Positions 1-7,522 of a stretch of DNA of 16,928 nt are shown here, in pieces. The notes beneath the pieces were generated by a model, which did not search any database, was not told the DNA's origin, and worked only from the letters and a program-made list of their open reading frames with translations. Origin of the DNA: Hydrogenothermaceae bacterium (lineage in GTDB: Bacteria > Aquificota > Aquificae > Hydrogenothermales > Hydrogenothermaceae); the NCBI GenBank assembly GCA_026984415.1, contig JALSSE010000109.1, positions 1 through 16,928 of the forward strand, in the 5' to 3' direction. Position 1 is the first letter of the stretch, and each line of letters starts with the position of its first letter. Made by a program: the position numbers and the translations under genes.

Positions 1-769
1 GGTCAATAATAAATCTATCTTTCCTTATTCCGTGTTTCATCCCATAATTAATCTGACTTTCAAAAAATTCCGCTATTTCCTGAATAACATCATCATAATA
101 AATTTCTTCACTTTGCATATTTTCAGGACGTCCTTTTATATGATTGATAATTATAGGACAGTCGTATTTTGCCACAACTTTTGCCATATTTATATCAAAG
201 GTCATTCCGCTTATATCGTTTATAATATCAGCCCCTTCATCTAAAGCTGCCTGTGCAACCTGTGATTTATATGTATCTATTGAAATTAAAAAGTTTTTAC
301 CTAATTCTTCCCTTAACACTTTTATTAGAGGGATTACCCTTTCCATTTCCTCTTCAAGAGTTACAGGTTTTGCTCCCGGTCTTGTAGATTCTCCACCGAT
401 ATCAATGATATCAGCCCCTTCTTCCAACATCTGTGAAACCCTTTCAATTGCTTTGTCTATATCTTTGTAATAAATCCCACCATCAGAAAAAGAATCAGGG
501 GTGATGTTTAAAATACCCATTACAGCAGTTTTATGTCCTAAATTAAGGAATTTGCCTTTATAGTTTATTTTAAAAGAGTTCTTTTTGAGACAAACCCATT
601 CTTCTGTCAGTTCTCTTGCTAAATTGGATTTACCTTCTTTTTTTAGTTTTCTTATAAAATCTTTAAGCTGATTTTCGTTTTCAACTGTGATTGGTGCTAT
701 TAGAGGGTCTTTAAATATAATCTGGTATATTTTTTTGTTTATAGGTTTTATAAAAATAGACTTTTCCAC
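1..769 (-). CDS. folP: Dihydropteroate synthase, 3' end cut by window
   Basis: FolP joins p-aminobenzoate to 6-hydroxymethyl-dihydropterin diphosphate to give dihydropteroate in folate synthesis. I translated 256 residues and no stop is reached, because the gene runs off base 1. The pterin-binding motif GILNITPDSFSDGG lies at residues 85-98, ESTRPG at 127-132, IDTYK at 164-168 and INDISG at 183-188. All are typical of DHPS. The start is taken as GTG at 769-767, six bases after GAGGT (780-776). No ATG gives a better start, since the first in-frame ATG falls inside the conserved core. This start leaves about 65 residues ahead of the usual DHPS beginning, and long DHPS forms exist in other phyla. 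The gene lies 51 bases after the YgfZ-like gene and is probably co-transcribed with it. The identity is secure; the exact start is less so. Confidence 0.93.
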   Translation of the reverse strand, partial: MEKSIFIKPINKKIYQIIFKDPLIAPITVENENQLKDFIRKLKKEGKSNLARELTEEWVCLKKNSFKINYKGKFLNLGHKTAVMGILNITPDSFSDGGIYYKDIDKAIERVSQMLEEGADIIDIGGESTRPGAKPVTLEEEMERVIPLIKVLREELGKNFLISIDTYKSQVAQAALDEGADIINDISGMTFDINMAKVVAKYDCPIIINHIKGRPENMQSEEIYYDDVIQEIAEFFESQINYGMKHGIRKDRFIID

Positions 770-820
770 TTTTTAACCTCAAATTATTGATAATTAATTA
801 TATAATGTAAACTATATTTA

Positions 821-1732
821 TTATATTTCTAATTTACATTCAGATATAAATTTTACTTTTCCAATTCCTGCCCTGTATTCTGAACCAGCCTCTGCATGCT
901 TTCTTAAAATATATCCTAAAGCTTCTGTTTTTTTAGAGTTTATTGAAGTTATAACACCAATTGGTTTATCTTCTCCTAAAATCTTATCATTTTCCCTTAC
1001 TATTCCTTCTATGGCAAATTTTGCCAGTGTTCTTGTAGTTTTACCTCTAAAATGAACCCTTGCTATTGCTTCCTGACCAACATAGCATCCTTTTGTAAGA
1101 CTAAAGGCATAATTTACAATGTTTGCCTCAAGGGGATGAAAACCTTCTCTTAATTCTTTGTGTATTCTTGGAACACAATTTTTTATTCTTATATCTTCAA
1201 ACTCTCTATTTGTAATTTCATCTTTTTTGTTTAAAATTTCTAAAATTCTGTAAATACTTCCGATTATGTCATAACCGTTTTCACCAACTCTTAAAGGGTT
1301 TCTTGCTATAAAAACTTCTTTTTCCTGATGTATCTCAAAATTACTTAAGCTAATATCAAATGTTTTTGAAATAAACTCATTTGCACCTTCTCCAAAAATA
1401 TAAAGGTGTCTAACTAAACCTGTCATATTTTCAAAATAAACCTGAAGAGAAAGTTTTATTTTATTGAATTCGTGAATTATGTAGTCAGCCCTTGCATCTG
1501 TATCTAAAAGGTAATGGTCTTTAAATTTATAAACGTAAAATTCTTCCTTTGGCTGTCCATTTCCAGTTAGCCATAAATTGTAGTTAAAGTGATTCTCCTT
1601 TAAGTTAACAATATCGTTAGTTAAAATACTTTGTAGAAAGCTTGTATGTTCATCTACAGCACCTTTCGGTAAAACTTTACCTTTTTTTCCATAAACTTTA
1701 ATTTTGTATCTATTTAAAATTATCCATTTCAT
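821..1732 (-). CDS. ygfZ: YgfZ-type folate-binding protein (GcvT-related)
   Basis: This 303-residue protein carries the family signature KGCYVGQE at residues 214-221. It is preceded by the usual Pro-Arg...LEANI...Tyr-Ala-Phe-Ser stretch at about 188-211. YgfZ proteins bind tetrahydrofolate and help make or repair iron-sulfur clusters in enzymes such as MiaB; the cysteine of the signature is functionally important in the family. The start at ATG 1732 has a good ribosome site, GGAGGA at 1741-1746, eight bases upstream. The C-terminal barrel (about 230-303) is present though short. folP follows on the same strand 51 bases downstream, so a folate-binding protein and a folate-synthesis enzyme probably share a transcript. 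The family call is firm; the precise client enzymes cannot be read from sequence. Confidence 0.9.
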   Translation of the reverse strand: MKWIILNRYKIKVYGKKGKVLPKGAVDEHTSFLQSILTNDIVNLKENHFNYNLWLTGNGQPKEEFYVYKFKDHYLLDTDARADYIIHEFNKIKLSLQVYFENMTGLVRHLYIFGEGANEFISKTFDISLSNFEIHQEKEVFIARNPLRVGENGYDIIGSIYRILEILNKKDEITNREFEDIRIKNCVPRIHKELREGFHPLEANIVNYAFSLTKGCYVGQEAIARVHFRGKTTRTLAKFAIEGIVRENDKILGEDKPIGVITSINSKKTEALGYILRKHAEAGSEYRAGIGKVKFISECKLEI

Positions 1733-1864
1733 TTAGGGGTTCCTCCATTTTTAATGTTTAAATTTTATTAGAAAAAATGACAACTGTTTATGAGATATAT
1801 TCGGAAATTACTACTGGTTTATTACTTTAACAGTAATTATCTTAACATATAAATGAATATATCC

Positions 1865-1892
1865 TTGACACCAGAATGAAACTAAATAAACT
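1865..1892 (+). promoter_or_regulatory. Candidate sigma-70-type promoter for cydAB
   Basis: A perfect -35 hexamer TTGACA (1865-1870) is followed after 16 bases by TAAACT (1887-1892), which matches four of six -10 bases. It lies 43 bases ahead of the cydA ATG and would start transcription close to the dyad at 1895-1920. An alternative -10, TATATA at 1892-1897, has a rather long 21-base spacer. Confidence 0.55.
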
Positions 1893-1894
1893 AT

Positions 1895-1920
1895 ATAGTT
1901 AGTATTTATTAACTAACTAT
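1895..1920 (+). promoter_or_regulatory. 26-bp inverted repeat in the cydA leader
   Basis: Two perfect 9-bp arms, ATAGTTAGT (1895-1903) and ACTAACTAT (1912-1920), flank an 8-base spacer. The dyad begins just after the predicted -10 element and ends one base before the AGGAGGT ribosome site (1922-1928). It could be an operator for a dimeric regulator covering the transcription start, or a 5' hairpin next to the ribosome site. It does not match the FNR/CRP consensus that I know. Confidence 0.6.
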
Positions 1921-1935
1921 CAGGAGGTAAAAAAT

Positions 1936-3489
1936 ATGGAGTTAGATGCACTATCTCTGGCACGGTGGCAGTTTGGATTTACTGCTTTTATTCATTTTAT
2001 ATACGTACCCCTAACAATAGGATTAGGGTTTTTAATCGCTATTATGAAAACCCTTTATCTGAAAAATGGGGATAAAAGGTATGATGACCTTTCAATGTTT
2101 TTTATGAAACTTTTTGCAATAAATTTTGCAATTGGTGTGGCAACAGGTTTAACTATGGAGTTTGAGTTTGGGACAAACTGGTCTGAATACTCAAAATTAG
2201 TTGGGGATATCTTTGGGGCTCCCCTTGCTTTAGAAGGTCTTACAGCTTTCTTCTTAGAATCTACTTTTATGGGAATTTTCCTGTTTGGTAGAGAAAAAGT
2301 TTCTGAAAAAATACATCTTCTTTCTGCATGGATGGTAGCAATTGGAGGAAGCTTATCTGCTCTGTGGATTTTAATTGCAAATTCATGGCAGCAAACCCCT
2401 GCAGGTTTCAGATTGGTTGAAACACCACAGGGAATAAAAGCAGAACTTACCGATTTTTGGTCTGCTGTAGTTAACCATTCTTCGTTAATAAGATTTTTAC
2501 ATACAGTTGATGGTGCATTTATTACAGCTGGATTTTTCGTTATGGGAGTCAGTGCTTTTTATTTAATAAAAAACAGACACACAGAAATGTTTAAGTTAAG
2601 CCTTAAATTAGGCCTAATATTTACAACGTTTTCAGCTCTAATACAGATTTTATTTGGAGATATACACGGAAACGAAGTTGCACACAATCAACCTTTAAAA
2701 TTAGCAATGGTTGAAGGTAAATGGAATACAGAAAAATGTGCTTCCCTTGATTTGTTTGGAATAATAGACCAGGAAAAACAACAGAGTAAAATGCTTTTGA
2801 AAATACCATGTCTTTTAAGTATCCTTTCTTACCACGACCCAAATGCAGAAGTTAAGGGAATTAAGGATTTAGTTAAAGAGTATCAGCAACAGGCAAAGGA
2901 AGAAAAAGAAAAAATTCCTGTTTTAGAGAAAAAATTAGCAGAAGCTAAAACCCCAGAAGAAAAACAAAAAATAAAAGACGAACTTGTTATGGCAAAAGCC
3001 AAAGCCCATGCTTTAGATATAACCTTTAATGATTTACCTTCTGTTCCTCTTGTTTTCACATCTTTTCATTTAATGGTTTATTTAGGATTTTACTTTGCAT
3101 TTATTGTTTTACTTGGATGGTGGCTGATGAAAAGAGGAACTATTTACACAAATAAAGATTATCTATGGATATTACTCCTTTCTATTCCTTTACCTTTCTT
3201 TGCAAACGAATTAGGCTGGATGAGTGCAGAAATAGGAAGACAGCCGTGGTTAGTTTACGGAATTTTACAGACAAAAGATGGGGTTTCTTTCGTACCAGCT
3301 TCACAGGTTTTCTTTTCTGTGATGGTGTTTACTTTTATCTATCTTGCCTTATTTGTAGTTTATCTGTTCCTTATGGCAAGGGCTATTGGTAAAGGTCCAA
3401 AAGTCAGCAATACTGAAAATCCAGAAATAAAAACTGATGGATTAGAAGGTTTAACTACAAATTTTTCAAAAACTGATGAAAGGTTTTAA
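1936..3489 (+). CDS. cydA: Cytochrome bd quinol oxidase subunit I
   Basis: CydA is the haem-carrying subunit of the membrane bd oxidase, which oxidises quinol and reduces oxygen to water with very high oxygen affinity. The 517 residues show His20 (haem b595 ligand position), the Glu100/Glu108 pair in the EG...FFLE stretch, His189 (haem b558 position), the quinol-binding QPxK...E segment (Gln252, Lys255, Glu260) and GRQPW at 434-438. The periplasmic Q-loop (about 261-368) contains a Lys/Glu-rich, probably coiled-coil stretch at about 310-357. AGGAGGT at 1922-1928 is the ribosome site. cydB begins 14 bases after the stop, so the two form an operon. A sulfide:quinone reductase gene lies downstream, in keeping with the known sulfide resistance of bd oxidases. 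Confidence 0.97.
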   Translation: MELDALSLARWQFGFTAFIHFIYVPLTIGLGFLIAIMKTLYLKNGDKRYDDLSMFFMKLFAINFAIGVATGLTMEFEFGTNWSEYSKLVGDIFGAPLALEGLTAFFLESTFMGIFLFGREKVSEKIHLLSAWMVAIGGSLSALWILIANSWQQTPAGFRLVETPQGIKAELTDFWSAVVNHSSLIRFLHTVDGAFITAGFFVMGVSAFYLIKNRHTEMFKLSLKLGLIFTTFSALIQILFGDIHGNEVAHNQPLKLAMVEGKWNTEKCASLDLFGIIDQEKQQSKMLLKIPCLLSILSYHDPNAEVKGIKDLVKEYQQQAKEEKEKIPVLEKKLAEAKTPEEKQKIKDELVMAKAKAHALDITFNDLPSVPLVFTSFHLMVYLGFYFAFIVLLGWWLMKRGTIYTNKDYLWILLLSIPLPFFANELGWMSAEIGRQPWLVYGILQTKDGVSFVPASQVFFSVMVFTFIYLALFVVYLFLMARAIGKGPKVSNTENPEIKTDGLEGLTTNFSKTDERF

Positions 3490-3503
3490 GGAGGAAAGGA
3501 GAA

Positions 3504-4544
3504 ATGCCAACAGAATTATTTACAACATTAAATGGAATATGGTTTTTATTAGCAGGTGTATTTTTGGTAGGATATGCCCTTACAGACGGTTTTGATTTAG
3601 GCTCTGGAGTTTTACATCTTTTCACAAAAGACGAAGACAATAGAAAAATAATGATGAACGCAATAGGTCCAGTATGGGATGGGAACGAAGTCTGGCTTAT
3701 TGCAGGTGGAGGTATGCTTTTTGCAGCATTTCCTGTAGTTTATGCAGTTTCTTTTAGTGCATTTTACCTTGCAATGTTTATAGTCTTATGGGCATTAATT
3801 TTAAGGGCTGTTTCCTTTGAATACAGAAATCAAAAAGAAAGTAAAAAATGGAAAACATTCTGGGATATTGCTTACTGGATAGGAAATTTTGTACCAGCAG
3901 TTTTATTTGGGGTTGCAGTTGGAAATGCAGTTTATGGTATTCCAATAGACCAGAAAGGCGTTTACCACGGAACATTCTTAACACTTCTTAGACCTGTCCC
4001 TTTATCTATGGGAGTTGTAAGTTTGTTTATGTTTATGATGCATGGAACAGCCTATTTGATGCTTAAAACTGAAGGCAAAACATTTGAGTTTGCAAAGAGA
4101 TGGGCAATTATTTCATTTATTGGATTTGTTATCAGTTTAATGGTTGCAGATTTCTTCTTAATTGCATTTAAATCAGAACTTTACAATAACTTTTTTGAGT
4201 ATCCTCTTTTCTGGATAGCTCCTTTAATTTTAATTGCTGGAATTATTATCTATTTTAGAAACTTAGTTATTGCTGAAAAGTACAACAGAGTTATTTATGG
4301 CTCAGTTCTAACTATACTCGGGTCTGTACTAACAATAGCATTTGCAACATATCCTGTTTTTATAAGGTCTTCAATTTCAGATGCTTATAATCTGACTATA
4401 TGGAACTCAGCATCTTCAAAAATAACCCTTACAGTTATGCTTGTAGCAACAATAATATTTTTGCCAATAGTAATTGGATATACAGCCTACGTTTACAGGG
4501 TTTTCAAAGGAAAAGTTTCAAAAGAAGGAGGATACAGCCATTAA
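3504..4544 (+). CDS. cydB: Cytochrome bd quinol oxidase subunit II
   Basis: CydB is the second large subunit of the bd oxidase and pairs with CydA in the membrane. The 346 residues are almost entirely hydrophobic helices. DGFDLG at residues 28-33 and GPVWDGNEVWL at 55-65 are the family hallmarks; their aspartates belong to the proton/haem region in known structures. The start ATG 3504 follows a purine-rich double ribosome site (GGAGGAAAGGAG) just after the cydA stop. No CydX-like small subunit is evident after the stop at 4544. Instead a terminator hairpin begins about 10 bases on, so the oxidase transcript probably ends here. Confidence 0.97.
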   Translation: MPTELFTTLNGIWFLLAGVFLVGYALTDGFDLGSGVLHLFTKDEDNRKIMMNAIGPVWDGNEVWLIAGGGMLFAAFPVVYAVSFSAFYLAMFIVLWALILRAVSFEYRNQKESKKWKTFWDIAYWIGNFVPAVLFGVAVGNAVYGIPIDQKGVYHGTFLTLLRPVPLSMGVVSLFMFMMHGTAYLMLKTEGKTFEFAKRWAIISFIGFVISLMVADFFLIAFKSELYNNFFEYPLFWIAPLILIAGIIIYFRNLVIAEKYNRVIYGSVLTILGSVLTIAFATYPVFIRSSISDAYNLTIWNSASSKITLTVMLVATIIFLPIVIGYTAYVYRVFKGKVSKEGGYSH

Positions 4545-4553
4545 TTTTACAAT

Positions 4554-4577
4554 AGGGACAGGATTTTCCCTGTCCTT
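4554..4577 (+). terminator. Rho-independent terminator after cydB
   Basis: GGACAGG (4556-4562) and CCTGTCC (4569-4575) form a 7-bp G+C-rich stem with a six-base loop, extended by G-T and A-T pairs. It is followed by TTGTT and other T-rich sequence. It separates cydAB from the SQR gene, which therefore needs its own promoter or read-through. Confidence 0.75.
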
Positions 4578-4676
4578 GTTAGCATTTACTTCTTTATCAA
4601 ATTCCGTTAAATTATTTATAACGATATTTAAATAAGTACCATTTTATATTTTCTAATATCATAAAGGAGGCTTGTT
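4578..4676 (+). promoter_or_regulatory. Leader of the SQR gene; promoter not resolved
   Basis: This AT-rich gap should hold the SQR promoter because a terminator lies just upstream. Possible -10 elements are TATATT (4645-4650) and TAATAT (4654-4659), but neither has a convincing -35 at normal spacing. AAGGAGG (4664-4670) is a strong ribosome site for the ATG at 4677. Confidence 0.35.
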
Positions 4677-6101
4677 ATGGCTAAAATTGTCATAGTTGGT
4701 GCTGGTTTTGCCGGACATTACGGGGCTTTGGTTCTTCAAGATGCCTTAAAAGACAAGGGAAACCACGAAATAACAGTAGTCAACAAACATCCAAAATTTA
4801 CCTATATTCCTTCGTTGGTATGGGTTGGAATTGGGCAGATGAAGGCAGAAGAAACCCAGTTTGACCTATTACCTGTTTACAACAAGTTAGGAATAAATTT
4901 AGTGGTAGGTTCTGTAACAGAAGTTTACCCAGACAATCAATATGTAATAGTAGAAACAAAAAGTGGTGAAAAAAGAAAGTTAGATTACGACTATTTAATG
5001 ATAGCAACAGGTCCTTACCTAAACTTTGAAGCGACAGAAGGGTTAGGACCAGAAAAAGGGTTTACAGAATCAATTTGTTCACCTCCCCACGCAACAGAAA
5101 CTGCAGCAAAATACCTTGAACTTGTATCTCGTCTTGAAAAAGGTGATAAAGCAAAAATAGTAGTCGGAATGGGACACGGGACAGCAACATGTCAGGGGGC
5201 TGCTTTTGAGTATATATGTAATATACACAATGACCTTGTAGATAGAGGTTTAAGAGACAAAGTTGAAATAATGTGGTTATCAAATGAACCAAAATTAGGT
5301 GATTTTGGAATAGATGGACTTGAAGCAAAAAGAGGTTCTTTAATTTATACATCTGAAATGATGGCTGAAGCCTTATTTTACGACTATGGAATTAACTATG
5401 AAATACAGTCCCACGTAACAAAAATAGATGATAAGAAAATATATACAGAGAATTTAAATGGTGAATTCAAAGAATTTGAGTACGATTTTGCAATGTTAAT
5501 TCCACCTTTTAAAGCCCAACCAATAAAATACATAGATAAAGATGGAAATGACATTACTTCGGAGCTTTGTAATCCAGCAGGATTTTTAAAGGTTGATGCA
5601 AATTATGGAAAACCTTATGAGGAATTAGATGGTCCAGACTGGCCTAAAACTTATCAAAATCAGAAATACAAAAACATATTTGCAGCAGGAATTGCATTTG
5701 CCCCTCCTGGCCCTTTATCAAAACCTTCAAAATCTCCAAATGGAACATTAATTGGTCCAGCTCCACCAAGGACTGGATATACTGCTGAATTATCAGGTAA
5801 AGCTGCAGCATTAAATATTGCTGAACTTGTTCAGGGAAATGAACCAAACCATACAGCATCTATGGCCGAAACACCTGGATTGTGTGTTGCTTCAATGAAA
5901 AATAGAATAGCTGGTGGTATGGCAGCAACTATTGCAATTTATCCAGTTGCAAGAAATTATAAAGAATATCCAGAATATGGAAGGGATGTTGATATGTGTG
6001 CTGCTGAAATAGGTATGGCAGGAGCCTGGTTTAAACTTGCTTTACATTACGCATTTATTTACAAATTACAGGCTAAACCACTCTGGAAATTGATACCATA
6101 G
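4677..6101 (+). CDS. sqr: Sulfide:quinone oxidoreductase (FAD flavoprotein)
   Basis: SQR oxidises sulfide to sulfur or polysulfide and passes the electrons to membrane quinone. The 474-residue protein begins with the FAD-binding Rossmann motif VGAGFAG (residues 7-13). A second nucleotide-binding-fold segment lies near 160-170 (IVVGMGHGTA), and the FAD-contacting IFAAGIA at 334-340. Candidate redox cysteines are Cys134, Cys172, Cys181, Cys298, Cys403 and Cys441; SQRs use two or three such cysteines. The C-terminal Lys/Trp/aromatic stretch (about 450-474) could be the amphipathic membrane anchor. It belongs to the SQR/type II NADH dehydrogenase-like superfamily, and I could not assign the SQR subtype with certainty. 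cydAB upstream would supply a terminal oxidase for the quinol. A 52-residue protein follows immediately. Confidence 0.85.
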   Translation: MAKIVIVGAGFAGHYGALVLQDALKDKGNHEITVVNKHPKFTYIPSLVWVGIGQMKAEETQFDLLPVYNKLGINLVVGSVTEVYPDNQYVIVETKSGEKRKLDYDYLMIATGPYLNFEATEGLGPEKGFTESICSPPHATETAAKYLELVSRLEKGDKAKIVVGMGHGTATCQGAAFEYICNIHNDLVDRGLRDKVEIMWLSNEPKLGDFGIDGLEAKRGSLIYTSEMMAEALFYDYGINYEIQSHVTKIDDKKIYTENLNGEFKEFEYDFAMLIPPFKAQPIKYIDKDGNDITSELCNPAGFLKVDANYGKPYEELDGPDWPKTYQNQKYKNIFAAGIAFAPPGPLSKPSKSPNGTLIGPAPPRTGYTAELSGKAAALNIAELVQGNEPNHTASMAETPGLCVASMKNRIAGGMAATIAIYPVARNYKEYPEYGRDVDMCAAEIGMAGAWFKLALHYAFIYKLQAKPLWKLIP

Positions 6102-6111
6102 GAGGAAGAAA

Positions 6112-6270
6112 ATGGAAAATACTGAAGAAAAAAAAGATATAAAAAAAGTAGAACCTAAATTTAGATTTACAAAAAAAGATAAAAGATTAATGAAGTCATT
6201 TCCTTACCAGTTATGGAGAGCAATTGTTTTAGGGTTGCACTTCTGGAAATTAGTCAGAAAAGTCCATTAA
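6112..6270 (+). CDS. Unrecognised 52-residue basic protein after SQR
   Basis: I do not recognise this small protein. Its ATG at 6112 follows GGAGGA (6101-6106), which overlaps the SQR stop codon, so translation is tightly linked to SQR. The first 27 residues are highly charged (Lys/Glu/Asp, net basic). The last 25 hold Phe-Pro-Tyr-Gln-Leu-Trp followed by a hydrophobic or amphipathic helix (Ala-Ile-Val-Leu-Gly-Leu-His-Phe-Trp), ending Arg-Lys-Val-His. It could be a membrane-peripheral partner or anchor of SQR. That role is an inference from position and composition only. A terminator follows eight bases after its stop, so SQR and this gene form a two-gene unit. Confidence 0.75.
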   Translation: MENTEEKKDIKKVEPKFRFTKKDKRLMKSFPYQLWRAIVLGLHFWKLVRKVH

Positions 6271-6277
6271 AAACTTT

Positions 6278-6300
6278 CCTCCCTTCTGGGAGGGCTTTTC
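6278..6300 (+). terminator. Terminator after the SQR unit
   Basis: CCTCCC (6278-6283) pairs with GGGAGG (6288-6293) around a four-base loop, followed by a short T run (CTTTTC, 6295-6300). Confidence 0.75.
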
Positions 6301-6322
6301 ATAAAAATAAAAGGGGATTATT

Positions 6323-7246
6323 TTGCCGGGAAAAGTTGAAGCGTTAGAACACTATTTAAGAGAATACAAAGAAGACATTTACAGTATTGCAGAAAGTATT
6401 GGAGCTTCTTTTGAATTACATAACATATTGAAAGGTGATGAAAAAACAATAAATGAAATTTTCAAAATATTTCCAACTATTGAGATGTTTTATGTAATTG
6501 ATAAAAACTGCAACAAAATAACAAAAACATTTTTTAATCCTAATGAAAAATTTAAGTTTAAAGATGAAGAAGATATAGAAAAGAACATAATTTTCAAAAA
6601 ATTCTGTAAATACATACCAGATTTAGATGACATATATATTGAAGAAACTGTTGTACTTAACCCTTATACAAATAACTACGTTGTAGAAATTTTAATACCT
6701 TTTGAGTATGAAGGGGAAAAGTACTTCCTTACAGTAAAACTTAACTTTCTCAAGTATTTAAAAATAATTCAAATTGAAGAAATAAAATGGTTTACAACTA
6801 TTTCAAAAATATCTTACGGAACAATAGCTGTCTTTTTATTTTTATCATCTTTAGCATTTTTAGGACAGGTACTTTTTAAAGTATTCCAGCAAATATTTTT
6901 AAATCCATCTGCAAGCACTGAAATTGCTATTTTCAAATCAGTTATTCATGTTACACTTGCCCTTGCATTATTAGACCTTGCAAAACAGATATTTCAGCAC
7001 GAGGTCTTATACGCAGAAGACCCAACAAAACATATAACATTTAGAAAAATAACTTCCCGTTTTATATCAACAATTCTTATTGCCATGGCTATAGAAACAC
7101 TACTTCTTGTATTTAAAGCTTCTATATTGGGAACTATTGGTTTTAGCAGTGTGTTACTTATGTCCCTTTCTGTAACATTTATAATGCTTGCTTTATCACT
7201 GTTTATTTATGTTGGATACAAAACAGAAAAAAGGCAAATCAGATAA
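6323..7246 (+). CDS. Unrecognised four-helix membrane protein with N-terminal sensor-like domain
   Basis: I do not recognise this 307-residue protein with confidence. Residues 1-150 are soluble, and the strands around 54-61 (Met-Phe-Tyr-Val-Ile-Asp-Lys) and 116-142 look like a PAS/Cache-type fold. Four hydrophobic helices follow at about 164-186, 202-222, 248-268 and 275-297, then a short basic tail. There is no signal peptide or helix before the soluble part, so that domain would be cytoplasmic. I have a weak memory of similar PDC/Cache-plus-membrane proteins in Campylobacterota, sometimes labelled general glycosylation pathway proteins, but cannot verify it. The start is TTG at 6323, five bases after GGGGA (6313-6317). 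An in-frame stop at 6308-6310 leaves no ATG or GTG. Its 3' end overlaps the convergent clpS by eight bases. Confidence 0.75.
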   Translation: MPGKVEALEHYLREYKEDIYSIAESIGASFELHNILKGDEKTINEIFKIFPTIEMFYVIDKNCNKITKTFFNPNEKFKFKDEEDIEKNIIFKKFCKYIPDLDDIYIEETVVLNPYTNNYVVEILIPFEYEGEKYFLTVKLNFLKYLKIIQIEEIKWFTTISKISYGTIAVFLFLSSLAFLGQVLFKVFQQIFLNPSASTEIAIFKSVIHVTLALALLDLAKQIFQHEVLYAEDPTKHITFRKITSRFISTILIAMAIETLLLVFKASILGTIGFSSVLLMSLSVTFIMLALSLFIYVGYKTEKRQIR

Positions 7247-7511
7247 AAATTTCAGTTGAAAGGTCTATCTCTTCTAAAATTGAAGAAACTTTTAGAGCAT
7301 CTTCTAAATCACCTTCAAAAACAATTGCTTTCCCTTTGTTGTGAACTTCTATTGTTATACTTTCAGCGGTATAGATATCGCATTTCAAAGCCTTAATTAA
7401 CTGATTAATCACTTCCTCAAAAGTATGCCATTCATCATTATAAAGAACAACTTTAGCAGGGATTTCAAGGTTTGTTAAAACTTCTCCTTCCCTTTCTAAT
7501 TCAAATGACAT
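7239..7511 (-). CDS. clpS: ClpS-family adaptor of the Clp protease
   Basis: ClpS delivers N-degron substrates to the ClpA/ClpC-ClpP protease. The 90 residues match the core fold: a short variable N-terminus, Lys20-Val-Val-Leu-Tyr-Asn-Asp26 at the substrate pocket, HTFEEVI at 29-35, and a conserved His57 followed by GKAIVFEG. The second acidic position of the usual Asn-Asp-Asp pocket is Glu27 here. The ATG at 7511 has AGGAA just upstream, 11 bases after the nadD stop, so it is probably the last gene of degP-nadD-clpS. A divergent N-degron specificity is possible because pocket residues differ from the enteric protein. The family call is fairly sure. Confidence 0.85.
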   Translation of the reverse strand: MSFELEREGEVLTNLEIPAKVVLYNDEWHTFEEVINQLIKALKCDIYTAESITIEVHNKGKAIVFEGDLEDALKVSSILEEIDLSTEIFI

Positions 7512-7522
7512 TTCCTGACCCC

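Noticed and set aside
32..470. Two plus-strand open frames near the window start
   Set aside because: They are antisense to folP, whose conserved motifs are unmistakable on the minus strand.
1806..1838. AATTACT/AGTAATT inverted repeat upstream of cydA
   Set aside because: The arms are only 7 bp, AT-rich and separated by 19 bases, so chance is a sufficient explanation.
1958..1971. TGGCACG in the start of cydA as a sigma-54 promoter
   Set aside because: The -12 TTGC half is missing at the required spacing and it lies inside a coding region.
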